Source of the DNA: a bacterium
GTDB taxonomy: Bacteria; Thermosulfidibacterota; Thermosulfidibacteria; Thermosulfidibacterales; JALWSI01
Assembly (NCBI GenBank): GCA_027080315.1
Contig: JALWSI010000136.1
Span: 1-5,518 of the forward strand
Direction of reading: 5' to 3'
DNA: 5,518 bases
Both the position numbers and the translations under genes were made by a program. Every line of letters starts with the position of its first letter. Position 1 is the stretch's first letter. The notes under the pieces were generated by a model. It ran no database searches, had not been told where the DNA came from, and saw only the letters and a program-made list of their open reading frames with translations. Shown here piece by piece: positions 1-5,518 of this stretch.

Positions 1-1
1 C

Positions 2-601
2 ATCAGGAGAGGGCGAGAGGAGAAGCTGAAACAGAAATTGAGCCTGCTTGCAGGCTGGTTTGCCAAGCTGCACACAAATAGCGCCCAAAACTCCTTGGTA
101 TCGGGCAAGAAAGGGTACAAGTACCTTGCCAAGGTTGTTTTAAGGCTAAAAGAGGCTGAAGTGATCTCTCCTCAAGATTACCAGGGTTTTTTGCTGGCCG
201 CTGAGGAAGAATTGAATCTAATCTCAGAACAGGACAGAAAGGTGTTCGTTCACGGAGATGCCACCCCCACCAACCTCTTCTTCAGGGGCGAGATTGTCAC
301 CGCAATAGATCTTGAGCGGGCAAAGAGCACCCACAGGTGTTGGGATCTTGGCTTTGTTGGAGGCGAACTCATCCATCACTTCAAGTGGAGGGGGAATATC
401 CCCGAGAAGGGCAGAGAGATGTTTCGGCTCTTTCTGCAGCGCTATTCAGAAGAGGCAGGTTGCGAATGCTCCTTTTTGAAAGAGCAATTGTCCCTTTACC
501 TTGCCATGGGGCTATTGCGCATAGCCAGAAACCCCTGGCTTGATCTTGAACACCGCAGGTGGCTTATCAAAGAGGCAAAGGCCGTCCTCAAAATGGCTTA
601 G
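2..601 (+). CDS. Phosphotransferase of the APH/choline-kinase fold, C-terminal part (5' end outside window)
   Basis: This is the C-terminal lobe of a kinase-like enzyme that transfers phosphate from ATP to a small-molecule hydroxyl. The substrate cannot be told from sequence. The catalytic (Brenner) motif HGDATPTN begins at base 251, with the catalytic Asp and the metal-binding Asn both present. The second metal-binding acidic motif, AIDLERAK, has its Asp at base 308. Both are in the right order and spacing for Pfam APH (PF01636). A TTG at 38 could be read as a start, but it has no well-placed ribosome site. The frame is open back to base 2, and the residues before it continue the helix that ends in WFAKLH, typical of the middle of this family. 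The nucleotide-binding N-lobe is therefore probably just beyond the left edge, so the gene is partial rather than short. The stop (TAG, 599-601) overlaps the recG stop on the other strand. It is an unlikely resistance gene, since family membership alone does not imply aminoglycoside activity. Alternatives are a homoserine, choline or sugar kinase-like enzyme. Confidence 0.85.
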   Translation: MRRGREEKLKQKLSLLAGWFAKLHTNSAQNSLVSGKKGYKYLAKVVLRLKEAEVISPQDYQGFLLAAEEELNLISEQDRKVFVHGDATPTNLFFRGEIVTAIDLERAKSTHRCWDLGFVGGELIHHFKWRGNIPEKGREMFRLFLQRYSEEAGCECSFLKEQLSLYLAMGLLRIARNPWLDLEHRRWLIKEAKAVLKMA

Positions 602-2721
602 CCTGCCTCCACGGTTTTGGCCTGCTTCCACAGCCCTGAATATAGAATGTAGGCCTTTATTCCAGCGTGCTCCGGAAGCCTCAAACGAGGATCGGCAGAG
701 ATTATCCTTGATGCCCAGGTTCGGGCTTTCAGCAATTCCTTCTGATCCCTCACAATGTCTCCGATCTTGAAGGCAGGAAGCCCCGACTGCCTTGTCCCCA
801 GGTAGTCTCCCGGTCCCCTTAGCTCCAGATCCTTCTCTGCGATCACGAAGCCGTCGGTGGTTGACTCCAATATCTTCAGCCTCTCCCGGGCTGAGGCCGA
901 GAGTTTGCCCTTCTCACCTGCCATGAGGATGCAGAAAGAGGGCTTATTTCCTCTTCCCACCCGTCCTCTCAGCTGGTGAAGCTGCGAAAGCCCAAATCTG
1001 TGGGCCTCTTCAATCACCATCACCGTGGCGTTGGGAACGTCTATTCCCACCTCAATAACCGTGGTGGCCACCAGCAGGTTGATCTCCCCCTTCTTCAGTT
1101 GCAGCATCACCTCCTCTTTCTCCTGTCGTGACATCTGGCCGTGCAGCAATCCCACCTTGAAAGGGGCAAACTCCTTCACCAGCTCTGAGTACATGGCGGT
1201 GGCAGAGCGCAGACCCAGACGCTCAGACTCCTCAACCAAGGGATAGACCATGTAAACCTGGGCTCCCTTCTCAAGCTCTGAGCGGATAAACCGATACATC
1301 CTTCCCCGCTGGTGCTCGTAAACAATGGCGGTCTTTATGGGCTTTCTTCCCTTGGGGAGCTGGTCAATCACCGAGATGTCCAGGTCTCCGTAGAGGGTCA
1401 ATGAGAGGGTTCTGGGTATGGGGGTGGCTGTCATCACCAGCATGTGGGGAGATTCACCCTTCTCTTTCAGGGCGGCTCTCTGCATAACCCCAAACCTGTG
1501 TTGCTCGTCCACCACCACAAGGCCCAACCGCTTAAACTCCACCCCCTCCTGGATCACAGCATGGGTGCCCACCACCACGGGGACTGTGCCCTCTCTCAAC
1601 CCCTGCAGCACCTTTCTCTTTCTGGCTGCCGGTAGCCCGCTCACCAGTAGCTCCACCTTCACCCCCAAAGGGGAGAGCAGATGCTCAAGCACCATGGCAT
1701 GCTGCTCTGCAAGTATCTCTGTGGGGGCCATCATGGCCACCTGGTAGCCGTTCTCCACCCCTCTTACCATGGCCAGCAGGGCCACCACGGTCTTGCCGCT
1801 TCCAACATCCCCTTGGATCAGCCTGTGCATGGGAGAGTCGCCTGAAAGATCCCGGTCTATCTCCTCCAAGGTGAGGAGTTGAGCCTCGGTGAGCTCAAAG
1901 GGCAGAGACTCCAACAGGGCCTTTCTCAGCTCTCCTGGGGGCTTGAAGGGAATCCCCTTCAGCTTGGTTCTCGCCCTTCGTTTCAAGAGCAGCACCATCT
2001 GAAAGAAGAAGAACTCTTCAAAGATGAGGCGGCGAATTGAGGGAGCCTCGCCTGCTTTAATGGCGGCAAGCTGGTCTATTCTTGGAAAGTGAATGTTCCA
2101 TAGGGTCTCGCCAAGGGGCAGAAAGCCCTCTCTTTTCATCAGGGTGGGTGGCAGGTACTCCCTGTGCTTGGGGAAGGCCTTAAGCGCCTCTTTCATCACC
2201 TCTCTTATGGTCAGCTGGTGCAGCCCCTGAACGCTGGGGTAGAGGGGAAGCACACCCAAGGGAGGCTCTTTCCCCACAGGTTCCCATTGTGGATGTATCA
2301 CCTCAAGGTAGCCGTCGTAACTGTTCTGGGTGACCTCTCCGTAAAGGAGAAGCTCTTTGCCGGGGGGTAGGCTCTTTTTGAGGTACTCTTCTCTAAAGTT
2401 GAACCACCTGCCCCGCACCGTTCCCGTATGGTCGTGAAAATAGACGTCGTAAACCCTACGTCTGCCTATGGTGAGAGGCCCGCCCTTCCACACCTTGCAC
2501 CTGAAGAAACACCTTTTGCCCGGCTTGATCTGCGAGATGGTGAGGGGCTCGCTGCGGTCCTCGTACTCCCGGGGAAGGTGGTAGAGGAGGTCTCCAACAG
2601 AGGAGATACCCAAACGGGAAAATGTCGCTGCTCGCTTTGGACCCACCCTTTTCAAGCTGCTCAAAGGGGCCTTGAGAAAGGCAAACAGCTTCTCCCATTC
2701 CTTCAGTTCTTCCCTGGGCAA
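598..2721 (-). CDS. recG: ATP-dependent DNA helicase RecG
   Basis: RecG is a superfamily-2 double-strand DNA translocase that regresses stalled forks and branch-migrates Holliday junctions and R-loops. Numbered from the TTG at 2721 (707 aa), a short N-terminal segment leads to VGPKRAATFSRLGI (about 26-39) and the OB-fold wedge domain (about 60-150). The helicase motifs are complete: Walker A GDVGSGKT (304-311), motif Ia APTEILAEQH (332-341), DEQH box (405-408), TATPIPRTL (431-439), ATTVIEVGIDVPNA (552-565) and QLRGRVGRG (583-591). The RecG-specific C-terminal TRG element is present, with DLELRGPGDYLGTRQSG at 631-647. Length fits the family, and nothing suggests inactivation. The reading frame is open to a TTG at 2784, but I reject that start: it is the first triplet of a -35 box and lacks a ribosome site. 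The TTG at 2721 has AAGGAAAGGAG eight bases upstream. The gene appears monocistronic in this window, divergent from the flavoprotein gene and ending tail-to-tail in the phosphotransferase gene. Confidence 0.97.
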   Translation of the reverse strand: MPREELKEWEKLFAFLKAPLSSLKRVGPKRAATFSRLGISSVGDLLYHLPREYEDRSEPLTISQIKPGKRCFFRCKVWKGGPLTIGRRRVYDVYFHDHTGTVRGRWFNFREEYLKKSLPPGKELLLYGEVTQNSYDGYLEVIHPQWEPVGKEPPLGVLPLYPSVQGLHQLTIREVMKEALKAFPKHREYLPPTLMKREGFLPLGETLWNIHFPRIDQLAAIKAGEAPSIRRLIFEEFFFFQMVLLLKRRARTKLKGIPFKPPGELRKALLESLPFELTEAQLLTLEEIDRDLSGDSPMHRLIQGDVGSGKTVVALLAMVRGVENGYQVAMMAPTEILAEQHAMVLEHLLSPLGVKVELLVSGLPAARKRKVLQGLREGTVPVVVGTHAVIQEGVEFKRLGLVVVDEQHRFGVMQRAALKEKGESPHMLVMTATPIPRTLSLTLYGDLDISVIDQLPKGRKPIKTAIVYEHQRGRMYRFIRSELEKGAQVYMVYPLVEESERLGLRSATAMYSELVKEFAPFKVGLLHGQMSRQEKEEVMLQLKKGEINLLVATTVIEVGIDVPNATVMVIEEAHRFGLSQLHQLRGRVGRGNKPSFCILMAGEKGKLSASARERLKILESTTDGFVIAEKDLELRGPGDYLGTRQSGLPAFKIGDIVRDQKELLKARTWASRIISADPRLRLPEHAGIKAYILYSGLWKQAKTVEAG

Positions 2722-2729
2722 TAGGGATA

Positions 2730-2740
2730 CTCCTTTCCTT
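2730..2740 (-). promoter_or_regulatory. recG ribosome binding site (decides the TTG start at 2721)
   Basis: On the minus strand this reads AAGGAAAGGAG. Eight bases then precede the TTG at 2719-2721. It is the only good Shine-Dalgarno near the 5' end of recG, so it supports a 707-residue protein rather than the longest open frame of 728 residues. Confidence 0.75.
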
Positions 2741-2755
2741 CGGCATCTTATGAGG

Positions 2756-2784
2756 ATTATTGGGCTTAGAGACCTTATGGTCAA
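2756..2784 (-). promoter_or_regulatory. Predicted sigma70-type promoter of recG
   Basis: On the minus strand, TTGACC (2779-2784, 5/6 to consensus) is followed by a 17-base spacer and AATAAT (2756-2761, 5/6). Initiation about seven bases downstream would fall near 2749, giving a leader of roughly 28 bases that carries the ribosome site at 2730-2740. The spacing and the consistency with the chosen start make this a credible promoter. The -35 box overlaps a small inverted repeat, GACC-ATAA-GGTC, which could be an operator or chance. No experimental evidence is available. Confidence 0.6.
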
Positions 2785-2859
2785 CTGGCAGGGATAAAGC
2801 GGGCTTTTTAGCCTTTGTTGTTTGAGTGCTTTTACTTGCTAAGGTTGGATTGGATTTTT

Positions 2860-2949
2860 GTTAATACTGAAAGGCCCATGGCCAATGTTAAAGATTTGAC
2901 TGTGGCCTGCTAAGCTGGTTCTTTTCAAGAAAGATACCGTTAACTGAAA
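2860..2949. repeat. Imperfect direct repeats in the recG/flavoprotein divergent region
   Basis: GTTAATACTGAAA (2860-2872) and GTTAACTGAAA (2939-2949) are the same motif with a two-base indel, and a third bare GTTAA lies at 2887-2891. Between them, TTCTT-TTC-AAGAA (2919-2931) is a perfect 5-bp inverted repeat. These lie in the gene-free stretch upstream of the flavoprotein gene and could be protein-binding sites. The region is AT-rich, so chance is a serious alternative. I see no convincing promoter for the rightward gene here. Confidence 0.25.
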
Positions 2950-2961
2950 ACGTGATCATTC

Positions 2962-2969
2962 AGGAGGTG
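2962..2969 (+). promoter_or_regulatory. Strong ribosome binding site of the flavoprotein gene
   Basis: AGGAGGTG is a near-perfect complement to the 16S rRNA 3' end. Eight bases separate GGAGG from the ATG at 2976, which fixes that start and suggests efficient translation. Confidence 0.85.
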
Positions 2970-2975
2970 CTTTAA

Positions 2976-3695
2976 ATGAAAGTGTTGGCCATAAACAGCA
3001 GTCCCAACATGGAGAAGGGAAACACGGCTCTAATCCTCACCCCATTTCTTGAGGGCATGAGAGAGGCGGGGGCAGAGGTTGAGGTGTTTTACACCAGTAA
3101 ACTCAAAATAAACCCCTGCCAGGGCAGGTTTGTGTGCTGGCTCAAGACCCCGGGCAGGTGCATGCACAGAGACGATATGGATATGCTTCTGCCCAAGATA
3201 GACGAGGCAGAGGTGCTGGTTCTCGCCACACCCCTCTACGTGGATGGCATGGCTGGGCCCATGAAGAACCTCTTAGATCGCATACTCCCCTTGGCCCTGC
3301 CTCATTTTGAGATGCGTGAGGGCCACTGCCGCCATCCAAGGCGAAGCAAAGGCAAGAGGAGCAAGCTGGTCTTGATCTCTAACTGCGGTTTCTACGAGAT
3401 GGACAACTTTGATCCCCTTGTGTCTCACGCAAAGGCCATCTGCAAGAACATGGATGCCGAGTTTGCCGGGGCCCTGCTGAGACCCCACGGGCCGGCTTTG
3501 AGGGTGATGAAAGAGATGGGAATGCCTGTGGATGACGTCTTTGATGCCGCAAGAAGGGCCGGTGTTCAGTTGGTGGAAGAGGGCAAGATCTCCCCAGACA
3601 CTTTGAGCGCCGTGAGTCGTCCCCTTCTACCCCTTGAGGTGTATGTGGAGACGGTGAACCAGAGAATAGAGGAGATTCTGAGCAGTTCGTCGTAA
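2976..3695 (+). CDS. Flavodoxin-family NAD(P)H-dependent oxidoreductase, iron-sulfur-flavoprotein-like
   Basis: The 239-residue protein is probably cytosolic and binds FMN in a flavodoxin-like fold, passing electrons from NAD(P)H or another donor to an unknown acceptor. It opens with MKVLAINSSPNMEKGNTA: a beta strand, then the SSP...GNT phosphate-binding loop typical of the NADPH-dependent FMN reductase/Isf group. A second flavin-contacting segment, ATPLYVDGMAGPMKNLLDR, runs at 84-102. Between them lie Cys48, Cys54 and Cys62 (C-X5-C-X7-C). This resembles the compact cluster motif of archaeal iron-sulfur flavoproteins, but one expected cysteine position is occupied (Arg51 region), so a standard [4Fe-4S] cluster is doubtful. 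About 90 residues after the core form a C-terminal region with no motif I recognise. The start is fixed by AGGAGGTG. It stands alone, divergent from recG and convergent with mgtE, so context gives no substrate. Quinone or nitro/azo-reductase-like activity is possible but unproven. Confidence 0.88.
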   Translation: MKVLAINSSPNMEKGNTALILTPFLEGMREAGAEVEVFYTSKLKINPCQGRFVCWLKTPGRCMHRDDMDMLLPKIDEAEVLVLATPLYVDGMAGPMKNLLDRILPLALPHFEMREGHCRHPRRSKGKRSKLVLISNCGFYEMDNFDPLVSHAKAICKNMDAEFAGALLRPHGPALRVMKEMGMPVDDVFDAARRAGVQLVEEGKISPDTLSAVSRPLLPLEVYVETVNQRIEEILSSSS

Positions 3696-3732
3696 ATTAT
3701 CATTTTCACCTTATAACCTACTTACCAAATGT

Positions 3733-3757
3733 GGGGGCGTTTTAGGGGCTATTGGGG
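3733..3757 (+). other. Three G-runs at the flavoprotein/mgtE convergent junction
   Basis: GGGGG (3733-3737), GGGG (3745-3748) and GGGG (3754-3757) are separated by loops of seven and five bases and straddle the mgtE stop codon (3749-3751). A fourth run of three or more G is lacking nearby, so a classical intramolecular G-quadruplex is not supported. The 53 bases between the two stop codons contain no stem-loop with a U-tract that I can find on either strand. Confidence 0.3.
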
Positions 3758-5086
3758 CAATGTTGTGAGCAGGTAGGTGGCCAGAGACAGGTAGATGAGG
3801 GTGCCCATGATGTCGTTCAAGGTGGCTATTGACGGCACCGTTAGGGCTGGGTCAACTCCCATCTTCTTGGCCATGGTGGGTACCACCACGCCGATAACCG
3901 CTGAGATGCTCATAGAGATGAGTAGAGAGACCCCCACAGAGATGCCCAAAAGGTGGTTGTGCTGAACCACCATCACCATAACGCAGGCCAGTGTGCCGGC
4001 AGCAAGTCCCATCAACGCCCCAACGCTGAGCTGTCTTCTTAAGATCTTCCAGGCCATGCCCTCCATGCGTCCCGTTGCCATGGCCCGCACGATTATGGTC
4101 TGGGTCTGATTCCCCACCGCTCCAGAAAGGGCCATGATTAAGGGCACAAAGAATGAGACCGACACCATGGTGGCAATGGTGTTGTGGTAGTGCTTTAGCA
4201 CCAGACCCGAGAGCATCTCGCCAACTATGGTGAATGCCAGCCAGGGCAGACGGTAGCCGGCTATCTTCAGGGTTGAGGCTTCCCATAGCTCCTCTTCAGA
4301 GGCGCCCACCATCTTGTAGATGTCCTCTGTGGCCTCGTCCTGAATAATGTTGATCACGTCGTCAACGGTGACCATTCCAATAAGGTGGTTGCCCTCGTCC
4401 ACAACGGGCACCGCCAAAATGTCGTAGCGGGCAACAATGCGGGCAACCTCTTCCTGATCCATGTCTGCCCTTACGCTGATCACCTCAGGGTTCATCACCT
4501 CTTTGAGCTTAGTGTTGGGGTCTGCCAGAATAAGCTGCCTTAGCGAAAGGACCCCCACCAGGTGATTGCGGCTGTCAACCACGTAGATGTAGAAGACCTC
4601 TTTCTCCTTAGACTCTCTAACCCGCTCAATGGCCTCTTCAACGGTTAGCTCCTCAGGCAGGGCGAGGTAGTCGGTGGTCATGATACGGCCGGCGGTCTCC
4701 TCCTCGTAAAGCATGAGACGAGAGACCCCTTCGCGGCCTTCAATCAAGGGAAGTATCTCTTCCTTCTTCTCCTCTGGCAGGTTGTCAACCAGTCCCACCG
4801 CCTCGTCCGCCGGCAGATGAGAGAGCACCTCTGCCAGCTCTTTGGTAGGCATGTCTTCCATGAGCTTCGTCTGAAGCAGGCTGTCCATGTCCACTAAGGC
4901 CTTTGCGGCGGTCTCTGGAGGCAGCATGGCGAAGATGGCGTCTCGCTCCTGGCGGTTGAGCCTGCCCAGCACCGCGGCTATGTCGGCAGGGTGCAGCTTT
5001 GAAAGAAGGTTCTCAAGGTGGCCCTTTGCCCCCTTGCGCAAAAGCCTTCTGCAAGACTCAACCATTAAATCTATCTTTTTGGGCAT
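3749..5086 (-). CDS. mgtE: Magnesium transporter MgtE (CBS-gated Mg2+ channel)
   Basis: MgtE is a homodimeric inner-membrane Mg2+ channel whose cytoplasmic domains sense Mg2+ and close the pore when it is plentiful. In 445-residue numbering from the ATG at 5086, the superhelical N domain covers about 15-120 (LHPADIAAVLGRL early, HLPADEAVGLVDNLP later). Two CBS domains follow at about 132-190 and 194-255. A connecting helix leads to five predicted membrane segments near 280-297, 304-324, 353-374, 379-403 and 418-440. GNQTQT (325-330) ends segment 2. Asp425 in ATLNDIMGTLIY of the last segment matches the pore-lining acidic residue of the family. Length is normal. An in-frame TTG at 5128 would extend the protein 14 residues into era but has no ribosome site. 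The ATG is preceded by GAGGTGA, which overlaps the era stop, pointing to translational coupling with era. The first few residues, and hence the start, are less certain than the identity. Confidence 0.95.
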   Translation of the reverse strand: MPKKIDLMVESCRRLLRKGAKGHLENLLSKLHPADIAAVLGRLNRQERDAIFAMLPPETAAKALVDMDSLLQTKLMEDMPTKELAEVLSHLPADEAVGLVDNLPEEKKEEILPLIEGREGVSRLMLYEEETAGRIMTTDYLALPEELTVEEAIERVRESKEKEVFYIYVVDSRNHLVGVLSLRQLILADPNTKLKEVMNPEVISVRADMDQEEVARIVARYDILAVPVVDEGNHLIGMVTVDDVINIIQDEATEDIYKMVGASEEELWEASTLKIAGYRLPWLAFTIVGEMLSGLVLKHYHNTIATMVSVSFFVPLIMALSGAVGNQTQTIIVRAMATGRMEGMAWKILRRQLSVGALMGLAAGTLACVMVMVVQHNHLLGISVGVSLLISMSISAVIGVVVPTMAKKMGVDPALTVPSIATLNDIMGTLIYLSLATYLLTTLPQ

Positions 5087-5088
5087 CT

Positions 5089-5095
5089 TCACCTC
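5089..5095 (-). promoter_or_regulatory. mgtE ribosome binding site overlapping the era stop codon
   Basis: Minus-strand GAGGTGA begins inside the era stop codon TGA (5094-5096). GAGG ends five bases before the mgtE ATG at 5084-5086. The spacing is on the short side but workable. Ribosomes finishing era would sit on this site, which is the usual arrangement for coupled translation. Confidence 0.6.
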
Positions 5096-5518
5096 ATAGC
5101 TGTTTAAGGTCGTATCCCATACGAGCAAGGGTATCTGGTCGGTTCATCCAGTCCTTCTTGACCTTCACCCGCAGGTCCAAAAAAAGCCTCACTCCAAGCA
5201 GGGCTTCTAACTCTTCCCTTGCCTGTTGTCCAATCTTTTTTATCAGGCTGCCCCCCTTGCCGATCAGAATCCCCTTTTGAGACTCTCGGCTAACAAATAT
5301 CTTTGCCGTAACCACCCACACATCGTCTTTTCGTTTAATCACCTCTTCCACCACCACAGCCACAGAGTAGGGCACCTCTTCCTTCGTTAGCATAAAGACC
5401 TTTTCGCGAATAAGCTCTGCTATCATAAAAGAGGTGGGCTGGTCGGTGATGCTGTCTTCAGGGTAGTAGAATGGCCCCGGCGGCATGGCCTCAATCAGCA
5501 TCTTCATAAGTTGTTCCA
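5094..5518 (-). CDS. era: GTPase Era, C-terminal KH-domain part (5' end outside window)
   Basis: Era is an essential GTPase that binds the 3' end of 16S rRNA and helps 30S subunit maturation. Only the end of its GTPase domain and the RNA-binding KH domain are visible. From the ATG at 5507, the linker YPEDSITDQPTSFMIAELIRE (residues 15-35) matches the conserved inter-domain segment. KH features follow: the GxxG-type loop GKGG at 83-86, then KKIGQQARE, and the terminal VKVKKDWMNRPDTLARMGYD. The ATG at 5507 is not a believable start: the frame continues with Leu, Gln and Glu codons to the edge, and a 137-residue protein would lack all G motifs. Full-length Era is about 300 residues, so roughly half lies beyond the right edge. 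mgtE follows after seven bases, in the same orientation, implying an era-mgtE operon whose promoter is outside the window. Confidence 0.95.
   Translation of the reverse strand, partial: EQLMKMLIEAMPPGPFYYPEDSITDQPTSFMIAELIREKVFMLTKEEVPYSVAVVVEEVIKRKDDVWVVTAKIFVSRESQKGILIGKGGSLIKKIGQQAREELEALLGVRLFLDLRVKVKKDWMNRPDTLARMGYDLKQL

Noticed and set aside
38-601. The phosphotransferase as a complete 187-residue protein starting at TTG 38
   Set aside because: The frame stays open to the window edge, the upstream residues read as family-like helix, and a 187-residue protein would lack the nucleotide-binding N-lobe.
1418-1747. A 109-codon plus-strand frame antisense to recG
   Set aside because: It is Ser/Thr-rich, lies over the RecG helicase motifs, and has no ribosome site or recognisable domain. 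The recG coding constraint explains it.
2802-2813. GGCT-TTTT-AGCC hairpin as a terminator
   Set aside because: The stem is only four base pairs, and the following TTTGTTGTTT is a poor U-tract. It also lies upstream of both divergent genes, where a terminator has no obvious role.
2896-2924. TTGACT at 2896-2901 as a -35 box for the flavoprotein gene
   Set aside because: At 16-18 bases spacing the -10 position reads TTCTTT or similar, only about 2/6 to consensus. I do not call a promoter there.
3852-4286. A 144-codon open frame on the minus strand within mgtE
   Set aside because: It runs in a different frame of the same strand as mgtE, whose domains are conserved throughout. The translation is His/Gly-rich low-complexity text with no family resemblance, as expected of an out-of-frame shadow.
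5094-5507. A stand-alone 137-residue KH-domain protein
   Set aside because: The frame continues upstream to the window edge, and the segment before the KH domain is the end of the Era GTPase domain, so it is a cut full-length era.
1-5518. CRISPR, insertion sequence, tRNA/rRNA, toxin-antitoxin or defence module
   Set aside because: I found no spaced repeats, terminal inverted repeats, transposase motifs, cloverleaf or small paired genes. About 94% of the window is covered by the five genes.

Overview
This 5.5-kb window looks like ordinary bacterial chromosome with compact, mostly housekeeping content. It has five protein genes, two of them cut by the window edges. I see no mobile element, CRISPR array, tRNA/rRNA or phage gene. 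Visual impression of base composition is moderate GC. TTG start codons, a perfect AGGAGGTG ribosome site, a sigma70-like promoter, and the families RecG, Era and MgtE all say Bacteria. The iron-sulfur-flavoprotein-like NAD(P)H oxidoreductase is of a type common in anaerobes, notably Deltaproteobacteria (Desulfobacterota) and Firmicutes. A deltaproteobacterial or similar anaerobe is my best guess, but nothing here fixes the taxon.

Layout, left to right. (1) At 2-601 (+) is the C-terminal part of an aminoglycoside/choline-kinase-like phosphotransferase whose 5' end lies outside the window. (2) At 598-2721 (-) is recG, the branch-migrating helicase that remodels stalled forks and recombination intermediates. 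Its stop codon overlaps the stop of the phosphotransferase tail-to-tail by four bases. I place its start at the TTG at 2721, not at the in-frame TTG at 2784, because the latter lies inside a good -35 box (TTGACC-17-AATAAT) and the former has a strong Shine-Dalgarno. (3) A divergent control region of about 250 bp (2722-2975) follows. (4) At 2976-3695 (+) is a flavodoxin-fold, FMN-dependent NAD(P)H oxidoreductase with an incomplete cysteine cluster. (5) At 3749-5086 (-) is mgtE, a CBS-domain-gated magnesium channel. (6) At 5094-5518 (-) is the C-terminal part of era, the ribosome-assembly GTPase, cut by the right edge.

The clearest functional unit is era-mgtE. The genes are seven bases apart, and the mgtE ribosome site overlaps the era stop codon, so they are very probably co-transcribed and translationally coupled. 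Pairing a Mg2+-dependent 30S-assembly factor with a Mg2+ channel makes physiological sense, though a functional link is inference. The other genes appear to be independent units in tail-to-tail or head-to-head orientation. I did not find a previously undescribed system. The points worth a second look are start-site corrections, the promoter, the overlapping stops, the odd cysteine motif and some small repeats.
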